Part shown: positions 1-6,347 of the stretch, one piece after another
Layout: each line of letters opens with the position of its first letter
Position numbering within the stretch: position 1 is the first letter of the stretch
DNA from: Alphaproteobacteria bacterium
GTDB lineage: Bacteria > Pseudomonadota > Alphaproteobacteria > UBA2136 > UBA6156
Reading direction: 5' to 3'
NCBI GenBank assembly: GCA_027489415.1
Contig: JAIXZU010000038.1
Span: 1-16,332 of the forward strand
DNA: 16,332 nucleotides
The notes under the pieces: model-generated
Seen by the model: only the letters and a program-made list of their open reading frames with translations
The model's database searches: none
What the model was told of the DNA's origin: nothing
Program-made: the position numbers and the translations under genes

Positions 1-8
1 ACCAACCT

Positions 9-36
9 GATCACTGATCACTGGTCACTGATCACT
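9..36. repeat. Heptanucleotide tandem repeat, GATCACT x4
   Basis: Four head-to-tail copies of the 7-mer GATCACT, the third carrying one A-to-G change, followed by a short T run. The array ends 20 bp before the start codon of the aminopeptidase gene and covers the position of a possible -35 box. Other 7-bp-period arrays with different units occur at 5283-5306, 9391-9420 and 16224-16265. The repeat is read directly from the sequence; any effect on expression is inference. Confidence 0.9.
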
Positions 37-49
37 TTTCTGCTATCCT
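22..49 (+). promoter_or_regulatory. Candidate leaderless promoter of the aminopeptidase gene
   Basis: An extended -10 element, TGC followed by TATCCT (44-49), lies 7 nt before the ATG at 57. TGGTCA (22-27) stands 16 nt upstream as a possible -35 and falls inside the variant third copy of the heptamer array. Transcription from this -10 would begin at or next to the ATG, and the intervening bases are all G or C with no Shine-Dalgarno sequence. The same layout is seen before pyk, the DUF1275 gene and rmlB, which raises confidence. No transcript data are available. Confidence 0.5.
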
Positions 50-56
50 GCCCCCC

Positions 57-1304
57 ATGAACACAGCAAACACACCTATCGACCCCACCAAACTCGCCAA
101 ACTCGCCCGCGCCCTCATCCACGTCGGCCTGGAACTCAAACCGGGGCAGGAGCTCCTCATCGGCGCGCCACTCGAAGCCGCGCCCATGGTGCGCCTCATT
201 ACCGCCGAAGCCTACAAAGCCGGCGCCAGCAACGTCCAAACCTTCTATACGGACGAAGCCTCCGCCGTCGCCCGCTACCAGCACGGCACGGAAGCCGCCT
301 TCGACTACGCCCCCTCATGGCTCTTCGAAGGCATGGCCGCCGCCTACAAAAACGGCGCCGCCCGCCTCTCACTGGTGGGGGAAAACCCGTTCATGCTCGC
401 GGGCCAGAACCCCGCGCACATCGCCCGCGTCAGCAAGGCCCGCAGCGTCGCCGCCAAACCGGCGATGCAATATATCTCGGACTTCTCCATCCCATGGTGC
501 GTCGCCGCCTACCCCACCCAGGCGTGGGCGAATCTGGTCTTCCCGAAGGACACTCCGGAAGCTGCCCTGCACAAACTGTCAGAAGCCATCTTCACCATCT
601 CGCGCACCACGGGGGAGGACCCTGTCGCGGACTGGCGCACCCACTCCGCCAACCTCGCCACCCGCCGCGAATGGCTGAATAGTCAAAACTTCCACGCCCT
701 ACACTTCAAAGGTCCGGGGACGGACCTCACCGTGGGGCTGGCGGACGGCCACAAATGGAACGGCGGCGCCTCGGTCACCAAACTCGGCGGCACCTGCAAC
801 GCCAATATGCCGACCGAAGAAGTCTACACCACGCCCCACGCCTTCCGTGTCAACGGCACCGCCACCAGCACCAAGCCGCTGTCCTATAACGGCACGCTTA
901 TTGAAGGCATCCGCGTCCGCTTCGAAGACGGCCTCATCGTCGAAGCCTCCGCCGAAAAAGGCGAGGAAGTCTTCAAAAACCTGCTGGCGACAGACCCCGG
1001 CGCCTCGCGCATCGGCGAAGTCGCCCTCGTTCCGCACTCATCCCCCATCTCGCAAAGCGGTCTGGTGTTCTATGAAACCCTGTTCGATGAAAACGCCGCC
1101 TGCCACATCGCGCTGGGCCAGTGCTACACCGAATGCTTCCACGACCGGGACCTCACCGAAGAACAAGCCCTCGCCAAGGGCGGCAACACCAGCCTCGTGC
1201 ACGTGGACTGGATGATCGGCTCCAACCTCATCGACATCGACGGCCTCGACGCTAACGGCAACCGCACCCCCATCTTCCGCAGCGGCGAATGGGCCACCTC
1301 CTAA
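57..1304 (+). CDS. M29-family metallo-aminopeptidase
   Basis: A 415-residue cytoplasmic aminopeptidase of peptidase family M29 (AmpS/PepS/AmpT group), expected to remove N-terminal residues from peptides during peptide turnover using two metal ions. Family ligands known from the Thermus enzyme line up at a near-constant offset: E255 in the MPTEEVYTTP stretch, E321 in GEVALV, H350 and Y357 in HIALGQCY, and H382 and D384 in HVDWMIG. Length is normal for the family (about 400-415). There is no signal peptide. The ATG at 57 has no Shine-Dalgarno sequence but sits 7 nt behind a -10-like box, so translation may be leaderless. The gene is monocistronic and converges on pyruvate kinase across a shared terminator. 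The family is secure; the natural substrate is unknown. Confidence 0.93.
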   Translation: MNTANTPIDPTKLAKLARALIHVGLELKPGQELLIGAPLEAAPMVRLITAEAYKAGASNVQTFYTDEASAVARYQHGTEAAFDYAPSWLFEGMAAAYKNGAARLSLVGENPFMLAGQNPAHIARVSKARSVAAKPAMQYISDFSIPWCVAAYPTQAWANLVFPKDTPEAALHKLSEAIFTISRTTGEDPVADWRTHSANLATRREWLNSQNFHALHFKGPGTDLTVGLADGHKWNGGASVTKLGGTCNANMPTEEVYTTPHAFRVNGTATSTKPLSYNGTLIEGIRVRFEDGLIVEASAEKGEEVFKNLLATDPGASRIGEVALVPHSSPISQSGLVFYETLFDENAACHIALGQCYTECFHDRDLTEEQALAKGGNTSLVHVDWMIGSNLIDIDGLDANGNRTPIFRSGEWATS

Positions 1305-1320
1305 AAAGTCACCTGACAGC

Positions 1321-1350
1321 TGAAAAACCCGCCACAAGGCGGGTTTTTCA
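1321..1350. terminator. Bidirectional intrinsic terminator between aminopeptidase and pyk
   Basis: A perfect 13-bp inverted repeat with a 4-nt loop (ACAA). The GC-rich core CCCGCC/GGCGGG is flanked by five A on the left and five T on the right, so it reads as a Rho-independent terminator on both strands. It lies 16 nt after the aminopeptidase stop and 15 nt after the pyk stop, serving both convergent genes. Confidence 0.93.
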
Positions 1351-1365
1351 ATTGGAAGAGGCCGC

Positions 1366-2802
1366 TTAAACCTCCACCACCCGCACCATATTGGTGCTGC
1401 CGGTCTGCCCGAACGGCACACCCGCCATAATCACCACTTTGTCACCGGCGTGCACCAGTCCGGCGGCTTGGGCTTGCTGTTTGGCCTTGGCCACCATGTC
1501 TTCGGGGTCGGTCACGGTCGGGCATACCAGTCCGGTTACGCCCCAGTTCAGCTCAATCTGCCGCGCGATTTTTTCATGCGGGGTCAGCACCACTACGGGG
1601 GCGGAAGCCCGCCGCCGCACCAACCGCTGAATACTCCGTCCTGTCTCGGTGAAGGCCACCAGCGCGGCCGCACCCAGCGTCGCCGCCATGTCGCTGGCCG
1701 CCAGCGCCACCGCGTCGGCACTCGTCACTTCACAGGCGGGCAAACGGGCATCCAGCCCAGCGCGCCACAGGCTGCTGTGCTCAATTTTCCGGATAATCCG
1801 CGCCATAACCTCAATCGCTTCAACAGGGTAGGCCCCGCTCGCACTCTCCGCACTCAGCATCAGGCAGTCGGAACCATCATACGCCGCACTCGCCACGTCA
1901 TTGGCCTCCGCACGGGTCGGGCGCGGGTTGGAAATCATGGACTCCAACATCTGCGTCGCCACCACCACCGGCTTGCCAGCGCGGCGGCCCATGTCAATCA
2001 TGCGCTTTTGCAGGGGGGGAACATCCTCGGTCGGCAGCTCAACCCCGAGGTCGCCACGGGCTACCATCAGGCCGTCAGCTTCGGCCAGAATCTCGGCTAA
2101 ATTGTCAATCGCCGCTTGGGTTTCAATCTTCGCCATCACTTTGGCGCGTCCGGCCACGCGTTCCTTGCACTCAATCACGTCTTGCGCGGTCTGCACGAAG
2201 CTCAGTGCAATCCAGTCAACACCAAGGCCCAGCGCCCCTTCAAGGTCGATAATATCCTTCGGCGTCATCGCGGACATCGGCAAAGTCCGTCCCGGCACAT
2301 TCACACCCTTGCGGCTGCTCAGCATGCCGGCGGAAATCACTTGGGTGACAACACGTTGCTCGGCCACTCCGGTCACGCGCAGGCCAATCACACCGTCATT
2401 CACCAGTACGCTGTCACCCACCATCAGGCTGGCCAGAATCTCAGGGTGCGGCAGGCTCACACGCTCGGCGTTACCGGGGGTTTTGTCCAAATCCAGCACC
2501 AGCTTGGCGCCACGCACCAGTTGCACCGGTTCGGCCATTTCACCAACACGAATTTTCGGGCCCTGAAGGTCCGCCAGCAATGGCAGCTGCTTGCCGGTCT
2601 CGGCGCTAATCGCCCGTACATTGGCCACGCGCTCGGCATGGTCTTCAAGCTTGCCGTGGGAGAAGTTCAACCGGAACGCGTTGGCGCCAGCTTCTACAAT
2701 CGCCGCAATCTGCTCGCGGCTGGTGCTGCTCGGCCCAAGGGTGGCAAGGATTTTCGCCATCCGGCGGGTAGGAAGGGGGGAGTGGGGGGTATGTGTGCTC
2801 AT
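1366..2802 (-). CDS. pyk: Pyruvate kinase
   Basis: Pyruvate kinase, 478 residues, transferring phosphate from phosphoenolpyruvate to ADP in the last step of glycolysis in the cytoplasm. The motifs run in family order: ATLGPSS, FRLNFSHG with R44 and N46, DLQGPKIR, the active-site signature VMAKIETQ with K225 and E227, ARGDLGVE with D251, and VATQMLESM with T283. The numbering is about five higher than E. coli PykF. The C-terminal domain is complete and ends in GQTGSTN. The chosen ATG gives a 14-residue Ser/Thr/Pro-rich extension before MAKILATL; the alternative ATG at 2760 also lacks a good ribosome site. A -10-like TAAAGA ends 6 nt before the upstream ATG, supporting it as a leaderless start. 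The gene is divergent from yjcH-actP. Confidence 0.97.
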   Translation of the reverse strand: MSTHTPHSPLPTRRMAKILATLGPSSTSREQIAAIVEAGANAFRLNFSHGKLEDHAERVANVRAISAETGKQLPLLADLQGPKIRVGEMAEPVQLVRGAKLVLDLDKTPGNAERVSLPHPEILASLMVGDSVLVNDGVIGLRVTGVAEQRVVTQVISAGMLSSRKGVNVPGRTLPMSAMTPKDIIDLEGALGLGVDWIALSFVQTAQDVIECKERVAGRAKVMAKIETQAAIDNLAEILAEADGLMVARGDLGVELPTEDVPPLQKRMIDMGRRAGKPVVVATQMLESMISNPRPTRAEANDVASAAYDGSDCLMLSAESASGAYPVEAIEVMARIIRKIEHSSLWRAGLDARLPACEVTSADAVALAASDMAATLGAAALVAFTETGRSIQRLVRRRASAPVVVLTPHEKIARQIELNWGVTGLVCPTVTDPEDMVAKAKQQAQAAGLVHAGDKVVIMAGVPFGQTGSTNMVRVVEV

Positions 2803-2808
2803 GGCCGC

Positions 2809-2817
2809 TCTTTAGCA
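2809..2817 (-). promoter_or_regulatory. Candidate leaderless promoter (-10) of pyk
   Basis: On the minus strand TGC-TAAAGA is followed by six G/C bases and then the pyk ATG. It matches in layout the elements before the aminopeptidase and rmlB genes. I see no clear -35 box; an extended -10 can function without one. AAGAG could alternatively be read as a weak Shine-Dalgarno sequence. Confidence 0.45.
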
Positions 2818-3154
2818 CACTTTTCCAAAACGGCGAATATTTTCAGCCCAGTCTCCTTTATCAAATGTCGGATAATCCCACGATGTCACCCCCTACAGCT
2901 TCCCGTCATCCCCTGTGGCATTGTCGTTGTCGCAGCGCACAAGTATAGTTAAATTATTGAATAAAATTGTATTTTAATAAAATGTCAGGCGCTGTCAGCG
3001 GCTCCCACCACCTCATATTCACCCTCCCCGAACATAAGGTTACGTATGAATCGAGGCCCCTCCATGTCAGCATGTGTTCGCCGCCTCACTTACCGGCCCA
3101 GCAAACCGAACGTTAACCTGCTCAACATATAGGAAAGTACCCAAAGAGGTCATC
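2818..3154. other. Divergent intergenic region between pyk and yjcH
   Basis: A stretch of about 340 bp with no convincing gene. The half next to pyk is mixed in composition. At 2945-2985 there is a sharp AT-rich patch, very unlike the rest of the window, containing the 15-bp inverted repeat TAAAATTGTATTTTA (2962-2976). The remaining 170 bp before yjcH would form a long 5' leader if transcription starts in the AT patch. I found no riboswitch-like structure, but I could not fold the region. Confidence 0.6.
2945..2985 (+). promoter_or_regulatory. AT-rich putative promoter/operator for yjcH-actP
   Basis: About 40 bp made almost wholly of A and T. TTAAAT (2949-2954) and TTTAAT (2973-2978) are 18 nt apart and could serve as -35 and -10. 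The perfect inverted repeat TAAAATTGTATTTTA overlaps this spacer and could be an operator or a bending site. The assignment to yjcH-actP rests on orientation and position only. Confidence 0.35.
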
Positions 3155-3481
3155 ATGTCCCTACCAGCCCCCGCCATCACGCGTAATCCGCAGTATATGC
3201 GGCTCGTGCACGTGCGCCGACGCCTGTCCTTCGTGCTCAGTCTCATCATGCTCGTGGCCTACGTGTCATTCATTCTGCTCATCGCCTTCAAGCCAGCACT
3301 CCTCGGCACACCTATTGCCGTCGGCAGTCCCATCACTGTGGGCATTCCCATGGGGCTGGGGCTCATTCTGCTGGCCTTTGTCATCACCGGTATCTACGTG
3401 CGTCTCTCCAATACGCTCTTTGACCCCCTGACCGACCAAGCCCGTGAAGCCGTGCGCCAAGCCCTGAAAAGCAAGAAATAA
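3155..3481 (+). CDS. yjcH: DUF485 inner-membrane protein, YjcH-like
   Basis: A 108-residue DUF485 membrane protein of the YjcH type, normally encoded just before the acetate permease ActP; its molecular role is not established. Two hydrophobic segments are visible at about residues 25-45 and 63-83, followed by the family-typical YVRLSNTLFDPLT and a basic tail ending in KSKK. The ATG at 3155 is preferred over an in-frame upstream start at 3074 because AGAGGT stands 4-5 nt before it and the added 27 residues do not belong to the family. The stop is 8 nt before actP, so the two are probably co-transcribed. No acs gene lies next to it, unlike the E. coli acs-yjcH-actP operon. Confidence 0.93.
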   Translation: MSLPAPAITRNPQYMRLVHVRRRLSFVLSLIMLVAYVSFILLIAFKPALLGTPIAVGSPITVGIPMGLGLILLAFVITGIYVRLSNTLFDPLTDQAREAVRQALKSKK

Positions 3482-3489
3482 GGATCACG

Positions 3490-5169
3490 ATGATGAAATC
3501 ACTCAGTAAACTAACCGCTGGCCTGTTCGCAGGGCTCTTCGCCCTCGGCCTGTCCAGCCCGGTTGTGGCGGACGCTCTCAGCGGCGCCATGCCCAAACAG
3601 GGCCTCAACCTCACCGCCATTACCATGTTCGTCATCTTCGTGGCGGCCACACTCGGTATTACCTATTGGGCCTCCAGCCGTACCAAAACTCGGAGCGACT
3701 TCTACTCCGCCGGCGGTGGTATCACCGGTGTCCAAAACGGTCTGGCGATAGCGGGGGACTACATGTCCGCCGCCTCCTTCCTCGGTATCTCGGCCCTCGT
3801 CTTCACCTCGGGGTTCGATGGTCTCATCTACTCCATCGGCTTCCTGGTCGGCTGGCCCATCATGCTGTTCCTCATGGCGGAACGCCTGCGTAACCTCGGG
3901 AAATACACCTTTGCCGACGTTGCCGCCTACCGCTTGGAACAAAAACCCATCCGTACCCTTGCCGCCTTCGGGTCTCTGGCCACCGTGCTGTTGTACCTGA
4001 TTGCCCAAATGGTCGGTGCCGGTCAGCTTATCGAAGTCCTCTTCGGCCTGTCCTACAGCACCGCCGTCATACTTGTCGGTGTGCTGATGATCCTCTACGT
4101 CACCTTCGGCGGTATGCTGGCCACCACATGGGTGCAAATCATCAAGGCGGTTCTGCTGCTCTTCGGTGCGTCAGCCATGGCCTTCATGGTGCTCGCCCAC
4201 TTCCACTTTAACGTGGCGGAAATGTTCAGCAGTGCCGTCAGTGTCCACAGTAAAGGCGCCGCCATCATGGCTCCGGGTACTTTGGTGAAGGATCCCTTCT
4301 CCGCCGTGTCGCTGGGCTTAGCCCTGATGTTCGGTACCGCCGGTCTGCCCCACATCCTCATGCGCTTCTTTACCGTGAAGGATGCCCGTCAGGCTCGTAA
4401 ATCCGTGTTTGTCGCCACCGGTTTCATCGGCTACTTCTATATCCTTACCTTCATCATCGGCTTCGGTGCCATCGTGCTGGTAGGTACCAACCCGGCCTTC
4501 TTGGCTGCGGATGGTTCTCTCCTCGGCGGTAAGAACATGGCCGCCGTGCACCTTGCCCATGCGACCGGTGGAGACCTCTTCTTCGGCTTCATCTCGGCCG
4601 TCGCCTTCGCCACCATTCTGGCGGTGGTCTCCGGTCTGGCCCTTGCTGGTGCCACAGCTGTAGGGCATGACCTCTACGCCAACGTCCTGCGTAAAGGCAA
4701 AGCCTCGGAGAAAGAAGAAATCCGCGTCTCCAAACTCGCCTCGCTGGTACTGGGTATCCTGGCTATCATCCTCGGTATCGCGTTCGAGAAACAGAACGTC
4801 GCCTACATGGTCGGTCTGGCCTTCGCCATCGCCGCCAGCACCAACTTCCCGATCATCATCTTGTCCATCTACTGGAAGAAGCTGACGACGACCGGTGCCG
4901 TGCTCGGTGGTATGCTGGGTCTGATGACCGCGGTCGGTCTAGTAATCCTCAGCCCCGTGGTCTGGGTCAACCTCCTCGGTTACGCCACTCCGGTGTTCCC
5001 GTATGAGTACCCGGCCCTCATCTCCATGCCGCTCGCCTTCATCGGTGCCATCATCGGCTCGCTGATCGACAAATCCAAGAGCGGTGCGGCAGAACGCGAG
5101 GCCTTCGCCGAACAGGAAGTCCGCTCCGAAATCGGCGCCGACGTCCTCGAAGCCCCGGCCAAGCACTAA
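3490..5169 (+). CDS. actP: Cation/acetate symporter ActP
   Basis: A 559-residue inner-membrane permease of the sodium:solute symporter (SSS) family that imports acetate and other short carboxylates with a cation. Long stretches match E. coli ActP as I recall it, for example LGITYWASSRTKTRSDFY, NGLAIAGDYMSAASFLG, GGMLATTWVQIIKAVLL and GTAGLPHILMRFFTV. The first 27 residues (ending SSPVVADA) look like the cleavable signal peptide known for ActP, and many hydrophobic helices follow. AAGGAT just before the ATG serves as the ribosome site. Codon use differs from the neighbours: by hand count glycine is GGT 34, GGC 18, GGG 6, GGA 1, against GGC 22, GGT 3, GGG 1 in rmlB, consistent with high expression. 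The operon ends at a strong terminator. Confidence 0.97.
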   Translation: MMKSLSKLTAGLFAGLFALGLSSPVVADALSGAMPKQGLNLTAITMFVIFVAATLGITYWASSRTKTRSDFYSAGGGITGVQNGLAIAGDYMSAASFLGISALVFTSGFDGLIYSIGFLVGWPIMLFLMAERLRNLGKYTFADVAAYRLEQKPIRTLAAFGSLATVLLYLIAQMVGAGQLIEVLFGLSYSTAVILVGVLMILYVTFGGMLATTWVQIIKAVLLLFGASAMAFMVLAHFHFNVAEMFSSAVSVHSKGAAIMAPGTLVKDPFSAVSLGLALMFGTAGLPHILMRFFTVKDARQARKSVFVATGFIGYFYILTFIIGFGAIVLVGTNPAFLAADGSLLGGKNMAAVHLAHATGGDLFFGFISAVAFATILAVVSGLALAGATAVGHDLYANVLRKGKASEKEEIRVSKLASLVLGILAIILGIAFEKQNVAYMVGLAFAIAASTNFPIIILSIYWKKLTTTGAVLGGMLGLMTAVGLVILSPVVWVNLLGYATPVFPYEYPALISMPLAFIGAIIGSLIDKSKSGAAEREAFAEQEVRSEIGADVLEAPAKH

Positions 5170-5182
5170 CCCCGCCAAACCC

Positions 5183-5214
5183 GAAAAACCCGGTGCCATC
5201 TCACCGGGTTTTTC
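5183..5214. terminator. Intrinsic terminator after actP
   Basis: A perfect 13-bp inverted repeat with a 6-nt loop. The core ACCCGGTG/CACCGGGT is flanked by an A tract on the left and a T tract on the right. It starts 13 nt after the actP stop and should end the yjcH-actP transcript. The A tract would also let it work on the other strand, although no gene converges here. Confidence 0.93.
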
Positions 5215-5282
5215 TTATCTCAAACAATCCCGGCGAAAAAACGCCACAGTCCTACCTCTCAAATATCGCCCTAAGCCACCAA

Positions 5283-5306
5283 TCTAACCTCTAACCTCTA
5301 ACCTCT
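5283..5306. repeat. Heptanucleotide tandem repeat, TCTAACC x3
   Basis: Three perfect copies of TCTAACC plus a partial TCT, ending within the -10 element proposed for the DUF1275 gene and 14 bp before its ATG. The same unit recurs at 16224-16237, there in the opposite orientation relative to the downstream gene. No Shine-Dalgarno sequence is present on the coding strand here. Confidence 0.9.
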
Positions 5307-5314
5307 GATAACTT
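5306..5314 (+). promoter_or_regulatory. Candidate leaderless promoter (-10) of the DUF1275 gene
   Basis: TGA-TAACTT is followed by six bases (ACTCCC) and the ATG at 5321, the same geometry as before rmlB, pyk and the aminopeptidase gene. The heptamer array occupies the place where a -35 would be, and no TTGACA-like box is visible. This is inferred from shared layout only. Confidence 0.4.
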
Positions 5315-5320
5315 ACTCCC

Positions 5321-5989
5321 ATGCTCCACCATACCCGCACCCCGTCGGACGACATCCGCCTCGGCCTCCTCCTCGCCCTCGTCGCAGGCGCCCTCAACGC
5401 CGGCGGCTTCCTGCTCATCGGCCAGTACACCGGGCACATGACGGGTATCGTCTCCTCGCTGGCGGACAATCTCATCCTCGCCAACATCGCCCCGCTTCCC
5501 CTGCTTGCCGTCGGGTTTACCGCCTTTGTAACAGGCGCTGCCGCCTGTTCCGCCTTGGTCAGCTGGGCACGCACCCATGCCATTCCCCACCAGTACGCGC
5601 TGCCGATGCTCCTCGAAGGCCTGCTCATCCTCACCTTCACCCTCCTGCAAACCCGTCTGGCTAGTCCCTCGGTCAGCCTCGGCATGGGCCTGCTTTGCTT
5701 CATCATGGGGCTCCAAAACGCCACCATCACCAAGGCCTCCGGCGCCCGCATCCGCACCACCCACGTCACTGGAATCACCACGGACCTCGGCATCGAACTC
5801 GGCAAACTCCTCACCCGCAGTACGGACTATCCCAAACTCGCCCTACTGACCGGCCTGCTGACCAGCTTTTTCGTCGGCGGCCTGCTCGGCGCCTACGGCT
5901 TCCTGCAGTTTGGCGCCATCTTCGCACTGCCCTTCGGTCTGCTGCTGCTGGCCCTGTCCATCCCCCAACTGCTCGCCCCCACGCGCTAA
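5321..5989 (+). CDS. DUF1275 (YoaK-type) integral membrane protein
   Basis: A 222-residue membrane protein of the DUF1275/YoaK family, whose function is not established. Family hallmarks are the N-terminal GALNAGGFLLIGQYTGHMTG near residues 23-42, MGLQNATITKASG near the middle, and RTTHVTGITTDLGIELG after it. About six hydrophobic helices can be seen; the last two are rich in Leu, Gly and Phe. Length is typical of the family. The ATG at 5321 starts the conserved region about 20 residues in and has no Shine-Dalgarno sequence. It stands alone after the actP terminator, and its neighbours say little about its role. The family call is firm and the function unknown. Confidence 0.88.
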   Translation: MLHHTRTPSDDIRLGLLLALVAGALNAGGFLLIGQYTGHMTGIVSSLADNLILANIAPLPLLAVGFTAFVTGAAACSALVSWARTHAIPHQYALPMLLEGLLILTFTLLQTRLASPSVSLGMGLLCFIMGLQNATITKASGARIRTTHVTGITTDLGIELGKLLTRSTDYPKLALLTGLLTSFFVGGLLGAYGFLQFGAIFALPFGLLLLALSIPQLLAPTR

Positions 5990-6046
5990 CCATGTGTCAC
6001 GCAAGGCTACTTGCATAACCTGCAATTCCAGCTAGCATGGCACGCC

Positions 6047-6307
6047 ATGGTACCTCATCGCGCACGCCTCTTCGCCCTCCTGCTTGTTTCAAGCCCCTTG
6101 TACGGCTGTGCCCTGTCGTGGGGTACGTCGGGTGCGGACACTCCCAGCCTCCCCAGTCTCGCTATCCCGCTCACTCTGCCGGAAGCCAAGCCCCACGCCG
6201 TGGAAATCAACGATGTCTCCGAACTCAAGGAAACCCGCTACCACCAGAAGGACCCTCAACCCGCCGCCGTCTCAGCCACCACGCCCCCAGCCGCCAAACC
6301 CTACTAA
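6047..6307 (+). CDS. Small putative lipoprotein
   Basis: An 86-residue product that I cannot assign to a named family. Residues 1-20 look like a lipoprotein signal: basic MVPHRAR, a hydrophobic stretch LFALLLVSS, then PLYGC with Cys21 as the likely lipidated residue. Tyr at -2 of the lipobox is unusual. The mature part is short, Pro- and Ala-rich and low in complexity, with a central acidic stretch (VEINDVSELKETRY). Codons are C-rich at position 3, as in neighbouring genes, which supports translation. The ATG at 6047 is preferred to an in-frame TTG at 6011 because it places the signal peptide at the N-terminus. No ribosome site is visible. It lies 40 bp before rmlB, but functional linkage is unproven. 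Confidence 0.55.
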   Translation: MVPHRARLFALLLVSSPLYGCALSWGTSGADTPSLPSLAIPLTLPEAKPHAVEINDVSELKETRYHQKDPQPAAVSATTPPAAKPY

Positions 6308-6312
6308 ATCGC

Positions 6313-6341
6313 TGGCCACGCAGGGTCATTTCTGCTAAAAC
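6313..6341 (+). promoter_or_regulatory. Candidate leaderless promoter of rmlB
   Basis: TGC-TAAAAC (6333-6341) lies exactly 6 nt before the rmlB ATG, with the G/C-only spacer GCCGCC and no Shine-Dalgarno sequence. TGGCCA (6313-6318) stands 17 nt upstream of the hexamer as a possible -35. The element is nearly identical in layout to the one before pyk (TGC-TAAAGA, spacer GCGGCC). Confidence 0.5.
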
Positions 6342-6347
6342 GCCGCC

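Noticed and set aside
2916..2931. Sigma-54-like promoter (TGGCAT, 5 nt, TTGT) upstream of yjcH
   Set aside because: The essential GC at -12 is GT, and a single partial match in 350 bp is not convincing.
2116..2952. A 278-codon plus-strand open frame opposite pyk
   Set aside because: Antisense to a certain pyruvate kinase; His/Gln-rich product without a domain signature.
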